Positions 9,247 to 17,252 of a stretch of 64,000 nucleotides of DNA are shown here, piece by piece. Position 1 is the first letter of the stretch. The number at the start of each line of letters is the position of its first letter. The position numbers and the translations under genes are program-made. A model generated the notes under the pieces. The model was not told the origin of the DNA. It saw only the letters and a program-made list of their open reading frames with translations, and made no database searches. Origin of the DNA: Sphingomonas sp. (GTDB taxonomy: Bacteria > Pseudomonadota > Alphaproteobacteria > Sphingomonadales > Sphingomonadaceae); the NCBI RefSeq assembly GCF_019635515.1, contig NZ_JAHBZI010000001.1, positions 1,240,001-1,304,000 on the forward strand. The letters run 5' to 3'.

Positions 9247-10248
9247 GTGCGGCCCGCTGTACCACTCGATCCTGTTCTGAAGGCGCTGCTCTCGGCGGCG
9301 GCCAGGGCCGGGCTCCCGGCCATCGCCGATTGCACGCCCGCCATGCTCCGCGAGCAGGCGGCAGCCCGCCGCGCCACAAGCGCACCCACGCCCGGGCCGG
9401 AAATAGAATCGGTTGAAGACCTTTCTATCCAGGGACCGCGAGGCGCGATCGGGGCACGGTTATATACGCCGCGAGACCGGCCGGCCGGCATCATCGTGTA
9501 TCTCCACGGCGGCGGTTGGGTGATCGGCGATCTCAATAGCGCCGATGCGGTGGCGCGGGTGCTGGCGGACGCATCGGGCTGGGCGGTTCTGAACGTCGAT
9601 TACCGGCTGGCGCCGGAGCATTCCTTTCCCGCGCCGCTCGACGATGCCTGGGCGGCGCTGGGCTGGGCGGCGGAGCGTTTCGCGTTGCCCGTGATGGTTG
9701 CCGGCGACAGCGCCGGGGCCAATCTCGCCACCGCATGTGCGTTGCGCGCGTGCGAGGCGGGAGCACCTGAGCTTTGCGGCCAGATTCTCTTCTATCCCGT
9801 GACCGATCACGATTTCGACACCGCCTCTTATCGGCGAAGCGAGACGGAGGGCTATTCGCTGACCAGGCGCGACATGCGCTGGTTCTGGGACCATTACGCT
9901 ACACCGGAGCAGCGCCTGCATCCGCAGGCATCGCCGCTGCGCGCGCGCGATCTGGCGGGCATGCCCCCGACCTTTCTCGTCATTGCGGGATATGACCCGC
10001 TGCATGATGAGGGCCTTGCCTATGCCGAGCGGCTGCGGGGCGCCGGTGTGCCGGTTGAACTGCGCCGGTACGAATCGATGAGCCACGGTTTCGCTTCGAT
10101 GATCGGTGTGATCCCGCAGGCGGAGCAGGTCCTGCGCGAGGCCGGTGCCTGGACCGCGGCTTCGTCCGGCGCCAGCGACGCGATCCATCGGCCGGCATTG
10201 TCGCCGGCGGGTGCAACAGGTGAGGAATGCCATGTACGATCCGAGTGA
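9247..10248 (+). CDS. Alpha/beta hydrolase, hormone-sensitive-lipase family
   Basis: A carboxylesterase/lactonase of the HSL (GDXG) family. GTG 9247 is preferred because GGGGG lies about 8 nt upstream and the resulting N-terminus (PLDPVLKALL) is typical of the family; GTG 9217 is an alternative. From 9247 it has 333 residues. Oxyanion-hole motif HGGGW starts at His 87; nucleophile Ser 155 is in GDSAGAN; Asp 250 in GYDPLHDEG and His 280 in MSHGF complete the triad. It could open the lactone or ester made by the Baeyer-Villiger enzyme. There is no signal peptide, so it is cytoplasmic. Its 3' end overlaps the next gene by 17 nt. Confidence 0.88.
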   Translation: MRPAVPLDPVLKALLSAAARAGLPAIADCTPAMLREQAAARRATSAPTPGPEIESVEDLSIQGPRGAIGARLYTPRDRPAGIIVYLHGGGWVIGDLNSADAVARVLADASGWAVLNVDYRLAPEHSFPAPLDDAWAALGWAAERFALPVMVAGDSAGANLATACALRACEAGAPELCGQILFYPVTDHDFDTASYRRSETEGYSLTRRDMRWFWDHYATPEQRLHPQASPLRARDLAGMPPTFLVIAGYDPLHDEGLAYAERLRGAGVPVELRRYESMSHGFASMIGVIPQAEQVLREAGAWTAASSGASDAIHRPALSPAGATGEECHVRSE

Positions 10249-11143
10249 TCCCCGCTCAGCGCTGATGTCGGCATCCAAGCGCACGGCACCGCCCGCGCTT
10301 CCCGCCGCAGCTGCGGAATATGGCCTCTTCTACAGCGTCCCCCCGACCGAGGAGGATGCGAACGGGAAGACCTGGTTCGCACGCGGGCAGAACTTCATCG
10401 TCGCCTATAGCGAGCTCGAACCGGGAGCCATGTTCGACCGCGCGGATCAGATCGACGAGTTCATGCTGCTGTTGCCCTATCCTGAAACGCCGGTCATCGC
10501 GACGGCCGGTGTTCAGGAAGAACGCAGCGACGGCTATGCGCTGTTCATCATGCCGCCCGGGACCAGCCGGCTGGTCTTTCCCCTAGGCGGCCGGATCGTC
10601 CGCCTTTTCTCGGCGCGCTCCGACGACCTCGCGGCGAAGTGCGCCAATGCGGCATCCTATGCCGAGCCTCATCCGAACATCCCGCCGTTCTCGCCTTGGC
10701 CCGATCCGGTCGGCGGGTTCAGAATTCGTAGCTATTCGCTCGATGTGCCGAAGCAGGAAGGGCGTGCCGGTAAGATCTGGCGCTGTACGACGATGATGGT
10801 CAACATGCCCGGCATGCGTTTCGGCGCGCGCGATCTCACGCGGCTTTCGCCGCATTCGCATGACGATTTCGAGCAGGGCTCGCTGGCGCTGTCGGGGACG
10901 TGGACCCATCACATGCGCTGGCCCTGGACCATCGATTATCACGACTGGCGAGAGGACGAGCATGCCGTGGTCGGATCCCCGTCGCTCACGGTGATCCCCC
11001 CGCCGGTGCTTCACACATCGGCATATGGCGAAGGCGAGAGCCAGCTCGTCGATATCTTCTCCCCACCGCGCCTCGATTTCTCGGGCAAGCCCGGCTGGGT
11101 GCTCAATGCCGACGAATATCCGATGCCGCCCTCCCAGGATTGA
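10232..11143 (+). CDS. Cytoplasmic two-cupin protein of unknown function
   Basis: A 303-residue protein without a signal peptide, built from two beta-helix halves. The C-terminal half shows a cupin-like metal site: HSHDDFEQGSLALSG supplies two His and a Glu, and PPPVLHTSA supplies the later His. The N-terminal half has the strand pattern (DEFMLLLP, LFIMPPGTSRLVFP) but no clear His cluster. ATG 10232 follows TGAGGAATGCC and lies inside the end of the esterase gene, so the two are translationally coupled. Cupins of this layout include dioxygenases, isomerases and hydrolases; I cannot choose. It is distantly similar in shape, not in sequence, to the three secreted cupins at 27-30 kb. Confidence 0.7.
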   Translation: MYDPSDPRSALMSASKRTAPPALPAAAAEYGLFYSVPPTEEDANGKTWFARGQNFIVAYSELEPGAMFDRADQIDEFMLLLPYPETPVIATAGVQEERSDGYALFIMPPGTSRLVFPLGGRIVRLFSARSDDLAAKCANAASYAEPHPNIPPFSPWPDPVGGFRIRSYSLDVPKQEGRAGKIWRCTTMMVNMPGMRFGARDLTRLSPHSHDDFEQGSLALSGTWTHHMRWPWTIDYHDWREDEHAVVGSPSLTVIPPPVLHTSAYGEGESQLVDIFSPPRLDFSGKPGWVLNADEYPMPPSQD

Positions 11144-11199
11144 GCGGGCGAGCGAACTATCGACGAGCGGTGCGCTCGTGACCAGGAAAGTGAATGTAA

Positions 11200-12090
11200 A
11201 TGTCGCGACGGGAGACGATCGGCTTCATCGGGCTTGGCAGCATGGGAAGCGCCATGGCTCCCCGGCTGTCCGCGGCCGGGCATCGCGTGCTCGGCTTCGA
11301 TCGCGCGGACGGCGCGGGAGCTTCCCTGATCGAGGCCGGTGGCCGCATGGCGGGATCGGTCGAGGAGATCGGCCGGGAGTGCGGAATCGTCTTTCTGAGC
11401 CTCCCCACGCCGCAGATCATGCGCGAGGTGGTGCTGGGAGCGGCAGGTCTCGTCCACGGCGGCCCCCGGATGATCGTCGATCTATCGACATCGGGACCTC
11501 GCGCGTCCGCCGAAGTGGCCGAACAGCTGGAACGAGCGGGCATCGCGTTCGTCGATGCGCCGGTCAGCGGCGGGCGGGCAGGGGCGCTTGCCGGCCGCCT
11601 GTCGCTGATGGCGGCCTGCAAAGAGATTGATTGGCGCGAGGTGGAGCCCCTTCTGCTGACGTTCGGAAGGGTATTCCATGTCGGCGAGGCGGCGGGGCAG
11701 GGGCAGATGATGAAGCTCGTCAACAACATGCTGTCCGCCGCCGCGCTCGTCGTGACGTCGGAAGGCGTCGCGCTTGGCGTCAAGGCCGGGCTCGACCCGA
11801 AGGCGATGATCGAGGTGCTCAACGCATCGAGCGGTGCGAACAGCGCCACCGCGGACAAGTTTCCTCGCGCCGTGCTGCCGCGCACGTTCGATTTCGGCTT
11901 CGCGACCGGCTTGGCGCTCAAGGATGTGCGCATGTGCCTGGAAGAGGCGCAGGCAAACGACGTGCCGATGCTGGTGGGCGGGGTGGTGCGCGACATGCTG
12001 ACGATCACCCAATCGCGGCACGGACCGCAATCGGATTTCACCCGGCTGGCCCAGATCGTCGAGCAATGGGCGGGGACCGAGATCGCGTAG
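11200..12090 (+). CDS. NAD(P)-dependent beta-hydroxyacid dehydrogenase (3-hydroxyisobutyrate dehydrogenase family)
   Basis: A 296-residue dehydrogenase of the 3-hydroxyisobutyrate/tartronate-semialdehyde reductase family, which interconverts a beta-hydroxy acid and its semialdehyde. GLGSMG at residues 11-16 is the nucleotide-binding motif, DAPVSGG the substrate-binding motif, and K172 in KLVNNML the catalytic lysine. Length and order match the family. It lies 56 nt after the cupin gene and 24 nt before the lactonase gene. The next enzyme in such a route would be an aldehyde dehydrogenase, and one is encoded on the facing strand at 13.7-15.1 kb. Confidence 0.88.
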   Translation: MSRRETIGFIGLGSMGSAMAPRLSAAGHRVLGFDRADGAGASLIEAGGRMAGSVEEIGRECGIVFLSLPTPQIMREVVLGAAGLVHGGPRMIVDLSTSGPRASAEVAEQLERAGIAFVDAPVSGGRAGALAGRLSLMAACKEIDWREVEPLLLTFGRVFHVGEAAGQGQMMKLVNNMLSAAALVVTSEGVALGVKAGLDPKAMIEVLNASSGANSATADKFPRAVLPRTFDFGFATGLALKDVRMCLEEAQANDVPMLVGGVVRDMLTITQSRHGPQSDFTRLAQIVEQWAGTEIA

Positions 12091-12114
12091 AGTCTGGCCG
12101 TTGGGAGCGTGCGC

Positions 12115-12921
12115 ATGAGCGACGAGTATGAGATCCACGCGGTCCGCTACGGTCATTTCGACCGCAATGCCGCGGCCAACTTCATCGGCGGCGACGAGCA
12201 TGACGGGCCTATGCCGCTCGACTATTTCGTCTGGGCGATCGTCGGATCGGAGCGGACTTATCTGCTCGATACCGGCTTCGATGCGGCGACGGGGCGCAAG
12301 CGCAACCGCGCGCTGTTGCGTCCGGTGGACCAGGGGCTGCGCGCGATCGGCATCGATCCGCAGTCTGTCACAGACGTGATCATCTCGCACATGCATTTCG
12401 ATCATGCCGGCAATTCGGACATGTTCCGCCACGCCAGATATCACGTGCAGGACAGTGAAATGGCCTTCTGCACCGGCCGGTGCATGTGCCACCCCTTCCT
12501 GCGGCATGCCTTCGATGTGGACGACGTGACGGCCATGGTTCGGCGCGTGTTCGAGGGGCGCGTGGCTTTCCACGACGGCGACAGCGAGATCGCGCCCGGC
12601 CTGTCGGTACACCGGGTGGGTGGGCACACCGGAGGGCTGCAGGTGACGCGCGTGAAAACCCGGCGGGGCTGGGTGGTGCTTGGATCGGACGCAGCGCATT
12701 TCTACGCCAATTTCGAGCAGTCGCGGCCGTTTCCCATCGTCCAGAACGTTGTCGAGATGCTCGAGGGATATGACCGGATGCGCGCGCTCGCGAGCTCGGC
12801 GGCACATATCATCCCGGGTCATGATCCGCTGGTGCTTCGCTGCTACCCGGCGTCGCGGCCGGGCCTGGACGGCATCGTCCGGCTGGACGCCGATCCGCTC
12901 ACCGAAGAGGCAACGATATGA
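12115..12921 (+). CDS. Metallo-beta-lactamase-fold hydrolase, AHL-lactonase-like
   Basis: A 268-residue MBL-fold enzyme related to N-acyl-homoserine-lactone lactonases and 4-pyridoxolactonase. The dinuclear zinc motif is HMHFDHAG with H92, H94, D96 and H97; GGHTGG, SDAAH and a late PGHD supply the other ligands. ATG 12115 is chosen over GTG 12109 because GGGAG sits 7 nt upstream of it. In this cluster a lactone made by Baeyer-Villiger oxidation is the more likely substrate than a quorum signal, but the sequence does not separate these. The stop overlaps the next start as ATGA. Confidence 0.83.
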   Translation: MSDEYEIHAVRYGHFDRNAAANFIGGDEHDGPMPLDYFVWAIVGSERTYLLDTGFDAATGRKRNRALLRPVDQGLRAIGIDPQSVTDVIISHMHFDHAGNSDMFRHARYHVQDSEMAFCTGRCMCHPFLRHAFDVDDVTAMVRRVFEGRVAFHDGDSEIAPGLSVHRVGGHTGGLQVTRVKTRRGWVVLGSDAAHFYANFEQSRPFPIVQNVVEMLEGYDRMRALASSAAHIIPGHDPLVLRCYPASRPGLDGIVRLDADPLTEEATI

Positions 12922-13670
12922 AACTGTTGGAAGGCCGGGTGGCGCTGATCACCGGCGCAGCGCGCGGTATCGGCCGGGCGATCGCGCAGGACCTGGCCGA
13001 TGCCGGCGCCGTCTCGATTCTCACCGATATCCAGGCGCAGGAATGCGCCGATGCCGCCGCCGCGATCATGCGCACGGGCGCGCGGGCGCATGCGTTTGGC
13101 CTCGATGTTTCCGATCACGACGCCTGCCATGCGTTGGCGGAAAGGGTGCGGACGGAGGTGGGCGCGGTTTCGATCCTCGTCAACAGCGCGGGCATCCTGC
13201 TGCAGGGCAGGATCGACGCCGAAGGTGCGCTTGCCACGTGGCGCCGCACGCTCGCGATCAATATCGACGGACCCTTCAACCTTTGCCACGCCTTCCATGC
13301 CCAGCTCAAGGAGACGCGCGGCACGGTGATAAACCTCGCATCCATCCGGTCCTTCGTCGCCCCCGCTAACGCCGCCGCCTATGCCACGTCGAAGGGGGCG
13401 GTGATGCAATTGACCAAGGCGCTGGCGGTGGAGTGGGCGGAGGAGGGTATCCGTGTGAACGCGATCGCTCCGGGCTTTGTCGAGACGACCCTGCTGGCGG
13501 CGGGCGAGAAGACGCCGGAGCGGGAGGCCGCCATCCTGGCGCGCACGCCGATGAAAAGGCAGGGACGGCCCGAGGACATCGGCGGGCTGACGGTCTATCT
13601 CGCTTCCGATTCCGCCCGCTTCGTCACCGGTGCCGTCATTCCCGTGGACGGCGGCTATCTCGCAGGCTGA
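12918..13670 (+). CDS. Short-chain dehydrogenase/reductase
   Basis: A 250-residue classical SDR of the FabG-like group, oxidising an alcohol or reducing a ketone with NAD(P). The cofactor motif TGAARGIG is at residues 12-19, NSAGIL follows the fourth strand, the catalytic serine is in NLASIRS, and Y155-x3-K159 lies in YATSKGA. The C-terminus PVDGGYLAG is standard. Its ATG overlaps the lactonase stop by 4 nt, so the two are co-translated. It ends 12 nt before the convergent aldehyde dehydrogenase gene with no clear terminator between. A typical role would be supplying the ketone for the monooxygenase or oxidising the hydroxy acid released after hydrolysis. Confidence 0.92.
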   Translation: MKLLEGRVALITGAARGIGRAIAQDLADAGAVSILTDIQAQECADAAAAIMRTGARAHAFGLDVSDHDACHALAERVRTEVGAVSILVNSAGILLQGRIDAEGALATWRRTLAINIDGPFNLCHAFHAQLKETRGTVINLASIRSFVAPANAAAYATSKGAVMQLTKALAVEWAEEGIRVNAIAPGFVETTLLAAGEKTPEREAAILARTPMKRQGRPEDIGGLTVYLASDSARFVTGAVIPVDGGYLAG

Positions 13671-13682
13671 TCGCCGCGCCGG

Positions 13683-15116
13683 TCATACCGACAGGCAGAC
13701 ATATTTCAGCTCCTGATAATCTTCGAGCCCGTACCGCGATCCCTCGCGTCCGAGGCCTGAAGACTTCACGCCGCCGAACGGGGCAACTTCAGTCGAGATG
13801 ACGCCGGTATTGACGCCGATGATGCCCGCCTCGATCGCCTCGGCGGTGCGCCACACCCGGCTCAGATCGCGCGCGTAGAAATAGGCGGCTAGGCCGAACT
13901 CGCTGGCATTGGCGAGTTCGATCGCTTCCGCGTCGCGCTCGAAGCGCATGATGGGCGCGAGTGGGCCAAAGGTCTCTTCGCGTTGGACCAGCATCTCGGC
14001 GGTAACGTCGCGCAGCACGGTCGGCGCGAAGAAGCGCGGCCCCCTGGCGTGGCGGCCGCCGCCGGTGACGATGCGCGCGCCGCGCGCCACCGCATCGGCG
14101 ACATGGCGCTCGACCTTCTCGACCGCGCCGGTGTTGATCAGCGGTCCGATCGATACGCCCTCCTCGTTGCCGGCGCCGACCGTCAGCCGCGAAACCTCCG
14201 CCGCCAGCTGATCGACGAAGCGATCATAAACCGCCGACTGGACGTAGATGCGGTTTGCGCACACGCAGGTCTGGCCCGCATTGCGGAACTTGGACTGGAT
14301 CGCGCCTGCCACCGCGGCGTCCACATCGGCGTCGTCGAACACGATGAACGGGGCATTCCCGCCCAGTTCGAGGCTCATTTTCTTCACCGTGGGCGCCGCG
14401 CCTTCCATCAGGCGGATGCCCACCGCGGTCGATCCGGTGAAGCTGATTTTGCGCACGACCGGGCTGGCGAGCAGCGCCGCGCCGATTTCCTGAGCGTCGC
14501 CGGTAACGATGTTGAGCACGCCCGCCGGCAAGCCCGCCATCTCGGCCAGTGCGCCGATCGCAAGCGCGCTGAACGGCGTGAGTTCGGAAGGTTTGACGAC
14601 GACGCAGCAGCCTGCGGCGAGGGCGGGCGCCACCTTGCGCGCGATCATGGCGCTGGGAAAATTCCACGGCGTGATCGCCGCGACGACGCCCACCGGCTGC
14701 TTGAGGACGAGCAGGCGCTTGTCCGCCATGTGGCCGGGGATGACGTCGCCATAAGCGCGTTTGGCCTCCTCACCGAACCATTCGAAAAAGGATGCGGCGT
14801 AGGCGATTTCCCCCCGTGCTTCGGCGAGCGGCTTGCCTTGCTCCTCGGTCAGCAGGCGAGCGAGCGGTTCGGAATGCCGCGCCATGAGATCGGCGATACG
14901 CCGCAGGATTCCGGCGCGCTCGCGCGCGGGACGTGCCGTCCATGCCGGCATCGCCTGGGCAGCCGCGGTGATGGCGCGTTCGGTTTCGGCCGCGCCTAGC
15001 GACGGCACACGGCCGATCATCTTGCAGGTGGCTGGATTGTCGACCTCGATCCAGCGGTCGCCGACATGCCAGGTGCCATCGATAAAGCATGCTTCGCGCT
15101 GCAGGTCCGCACTCAT
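13683..15116 (-). CDS. NAD(P)-dependent aldehyde dehydrogenase, succinate-semialdehyde type
   Basis: A 477-residue aldehyde dehydrogenase of the GabD-like branch, oxidising an aldehyde or semialdehyde to the acid. N152 in TPWNFPSAMIARK, E250 in LELGG and C284 in GQTCVC are the expected oxyanion, general-base and nucleophilic residues; length is normal. ATG 15116 overlaps the TGA of the upstream aldolase gene as ATGA, which fixes the start. A longer N-terminal reading to 15230 would run through the aldolase gene and is unlikely. It is last in a three-gene - strand operon. It may oxidise the aldehyde made by the aldolase beside it. Confidence 0.92.
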   Translation of the reverse strand: MSADLQREACFIDGTWHVGDRWIEVDNPATCKMIGRVPSLGAAETERAITAAAQAMPAWTARPARERAGILRRIADLMARHSEPLARLLTEEQGKPLAEARGEIAYAASFFEWFGEEAKRAYGDVIPGHMADKRLLVLKQPVGVVAAITPWNFPSAMIARKVAPALAAGCCVVVKPSELTPFSALAIGALAEMAGLPAGVLNIVTGDAQEIGAALLASPVVRKISFTGSTAVGIRLMEGAAPTVKKMSLELGGNAPFIVFDDADVDAAVAGAIQSKFRNAGQTCVCANRIYVQSAVYDRFVDQLAAEVSRLTVGAGNEEGVSIGPLINTGAVEKVERHVADAVARGARIVTGGGRHARGPRFFAPTVLRDVTAEMLVQREETFGPLAPIMRFERDAEAIELANASEFGLAAYFYARDLSRVWRTAEAIEAGIIGVNTGVISTEVAPFGGVKSSGLGREGSRYGLEDYQELKYVCLSV

Positions 15117-15904
15117 TCGCTGGGCTTCATCAGTGTGTTGAACGCGTGCAGCGCGTTGCGGGCAGCCTGGCGGAGCAGGCCGATATCCGATGCCACCATC
15201 ATGGCGGTTATCCCCAGCCCCCGAAGCCACCGCGCCTCGTCGCTCTGCATCGACTGCACGACCGCGGAAACCGGCTTGCCGGCCCGGTTGGCTGCCGCGA
15301 CGATCCGCTCGACCGCGTCCTCGATGCTTGGCACCGGCCCCACGGTGTTCCGTAGGGACAGGGCCAGATCCGCCCGGCCCAGGAAGATCGCGTCCAGCCC
15401 GTCGACGGCCGCGATCTCGTCGATTTCATCCAGTGCGCGCCGGTCCTCGATCATGCAGATGACGGTCGCGGCCGCATCGGAGAGGCGGTAATTGTCAGCT
15501 CCGCGGGTGCCATATTCGCCGCCACGGCTTGCGCCGGAGCCGCGCGTGCCGCCCAGGTAGCGAGCCCAGGAAACCACTTCCCGCGCCTTTTGGGCGGTAT
15601 CTACGTGCGGCACCATGATCCCCGCCGCGCCATCGTCGAGTACGGAAAGGATGCTGTTCGCATCGGGCCGGGCGATGCGAACGATGCCGGCGGTGCCATA
15701 GGCCCGCGCCGCCAGCAGCGCGGAGTCCAGCGTGCCGCGCGTCCAGGGAGCGTGTTCCTCGTCCAGAACGACGAAATCGAACCCTTCAAGCCCCAGTATC
15801 TCGGTATTCTGCGTTGCCGGCACCTTCATGAAGGTGCCGATCATCGGCTCGCGCGCCAACAGGCGCTCTCGAAAGGCGCGGCTGCCCGGTCCGGTGCTGC
15901 TCAT
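15113..15904 (-). CDS. HpcH/HpaI family aldolase
   Basis: A 263-residue class II pyruvate aldolase of the HpcH/HpaI family, which cleaves 4-hydroxy-2-oxo acids to pyruvate and an aldehyde with a divalent metal. Seen: DFVVLDEEHAPW, the metal-binding region MIEDRRALDEI, and LGRADLALS; GGTRGSGASRGGEYG matches the substrate loop. ATG 15904 is preferred over GTG 15931 because AAGGAA lies 6 nt upstream. It begins 23 nt after the DUF6282 gene and overlaps the dehydrogenase gene by 4 nt. Pairing with an aldehyde dehydrogenase is common in catabolic pathways for aromatic acids and sugar acids. Confidence 0.88.
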   Translation of the reverse strand: MSSTGPGSRAFRERLLAREPMIGTFMKVPATQNTEILGLEGFDFVVLDEEHAPWTRGTLDSALLAARAYGTAGIVRIARPDANSILSVLDDGAAGIMVPHVDTAQKAREVVSWARYLGGTRGSGASRGGEYGTRGADNYRLSDAAATVICMIEDRRALDEIDEIAAVDGLDAIFLGRADLALSLRNTVGPVPSIEDAVERIVAAANRAGKPVSAVVQSMQSDEARWLRGLGITAMMVASDIGLLRQAARNALHAFNTLMKPSE

Positions 15905-15927
15905 GGTGGTTTCCTTGTCTGGACACG

Positions 15928-16908
15928 TCACGGCCTCAGCCCCAGCAGCCGCGCGGGATTCTTGCGGAACATCAGGTCGAGATCACCCTCGCCGAATCCG
16001 GCTTCGCGAAGGACCCGAACCGAAAGCGCCAGTGCATCGGGGTGACTCGGCAGGCCGACGAGCCCGCTGTCGGATGCGACAAAGCAATGTGCCGGGCCAA
16101 TCGTCCGGATCGTCGCGATGAACTCATCCTTTCGCTTGCCGAGCAACTGGCTGGCGACGAACTCGACATAACCGCCGAGCGCCACGGCCTCCTGCAGTTC
16201 GCCGAGCGTCGGGTCGGTGAATTTCGGGCCCATGTTCGGATGGGTGATGATGATCGGGCCCAGGCCGCGCTTCCTCGCCTCCGTCATGATCGCGAGCATT
16301 TCGAAAGGCGTGACGTGCCCGGTGGCGAGCGTCAGACCCTTTTCCTTGATGACGTCCAGCACTTGGAAGACTTCGGGCAGCAGCTTGCCGTCCTTGGAGA
16401 CGGCGACCGACGGATAGCTGGCCTTTTCATAGCCGACCTCATGCTCGGACTCGTGCGTCGGCAACCACACGATCTTGGCGTGGCTTCCCGCCACCGCGGC
16501 GAAATAGCGCACCGCCTCTGGATTAATTCCGCCGACCTCGGAATTGAGCGCCAGCCCGCCGAACACCTCCAGATCGGGTACGCCCGCATATTTGCGCACC
16601 AGAGCGGCCGTGCTGGCGGATTCGGTGAAATGATTCTTGAGCACCATGCCGCGCATTCCGCGCGCCGCCATCATCCGCGCGATCTCGAAAGCATCCCATT
16701 GGCGCGGATAGGCGTCGGGGCCGAAATGCGCATGAAGATCGATGGCGCCCCGCAGGATCGGATCGTCGATTTGCCTGTCCTGCGATGGAGCCAGTGCGGG
16801 ATATCGCGAATTGAAGAGGTCCCATGGCGTGACAGGCACAGTTTGCGCGATGGCGACGCCTGTGGCTGAAGCGATGACGATCGCAGCAATGCGTATTGCC
16901 CAAGTCAT
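15928..16908 (-). CDS. Exported DUF6282-type metal-dependent hydrolase
   Basis: A 326-residue protein with an N-terminal export signal (about residues 1-21, hydrophobic IAAIVIASATGVAIA). The body resembles an amidohydrolase TIM barrel: DLHAHFGPDAYPRQW carries the HxH metal pair, then VLKNHF, WLPTHESEHE, TGHVTP, IITHPNMG and VASDSG follow in barrel order. Proteins of this type are annotated DUF6282 and have no assigned reaction that I know of. It is first in the - strand operon, with AGGGG before its ATG. A periplasmic hydrolase together with a TonB receptor suggests that the substrate is trimmed before reaching the inner-membrane permease, though that is inference. Confidence 0.75.
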   Translation of the reverse strand: MTWAIRIAAIVIASATGVAIAQTVPVTPWDLFNSRYPALAPSQDRQIDDPILRGAIDLHAHFGPDAYPRQWDAFEIARMMAARGMRGMVLKNHFTESASTAALVRKYAGVPDLEVFGGLALNSEVGGINPEAVRYFAAVAGSHAKIVWLPTHESEHEVGYEKASYPSVAVSKDGKLLPEVFQVLDVIKEKGLTLATGHVTPFEMLAIMTEARKRGLGPIIITHPNMGPKFTDPTLGELQEAVALGGYVEFVASQLLGKRKDEFIATIRTIGPAHCFVASDSGLVGLPSHPDALALSVRVLREAGFGEGDLDLMFRKNPARLLGLRP

Positions 16909-17252
16909 TCTCTATCCCCTCGCGAATGCTGGTTCGGGGATGCATTGATGTCGCGGGGCTTACAATGAGCCGATTGGCAACCTTAACTTGCTGCAATGAG
17001 CAGCATGGTGCGTCGATTTCGTATCGGGGACGGCTGCATCAGCCGCGATCTGCGAAAATACGCATCGCGGCGAAAGATGGCAGGCCATCGTGGATGAAAT
17101 TCGAACTTCCTTACGGGAAGAAGCGGATGACATCGCCGAACGGTTGCTCGGCTTGAGGCTGGTAGGAGCGCTGGCTCCTCGCAGTCAAAATGAATGAGCG
17201 ATGCCCGCCCCTCGACGCGGTATTGCACGGGCTCTGGAGCGAGAAACGGTCG
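16909..17252. other. Gene-free stretch between the two catabolic regions
   Basis: No convincing gene. On the + strand, two short overlapping readings with protein-like character meet: one starts at about 16997 (MSSMVRRFRIGDG) and closes near 17095, the other continues from there (VDEIRTSLREEADD) to a stop near 17195. They may be a decayed small gene, but no family is recognised. The left end must hold the promoter of the DUF6282 operon. Confidence 0.4.

Noticed and set aside
12115..12921. Quorum-quenching AHL lactonase as a firm call
   Set aside because: The zinc motif is shared by many MBL-fold lactonases, and the context is catabolic with no luxI/luxR nearby; kept only as a family label.
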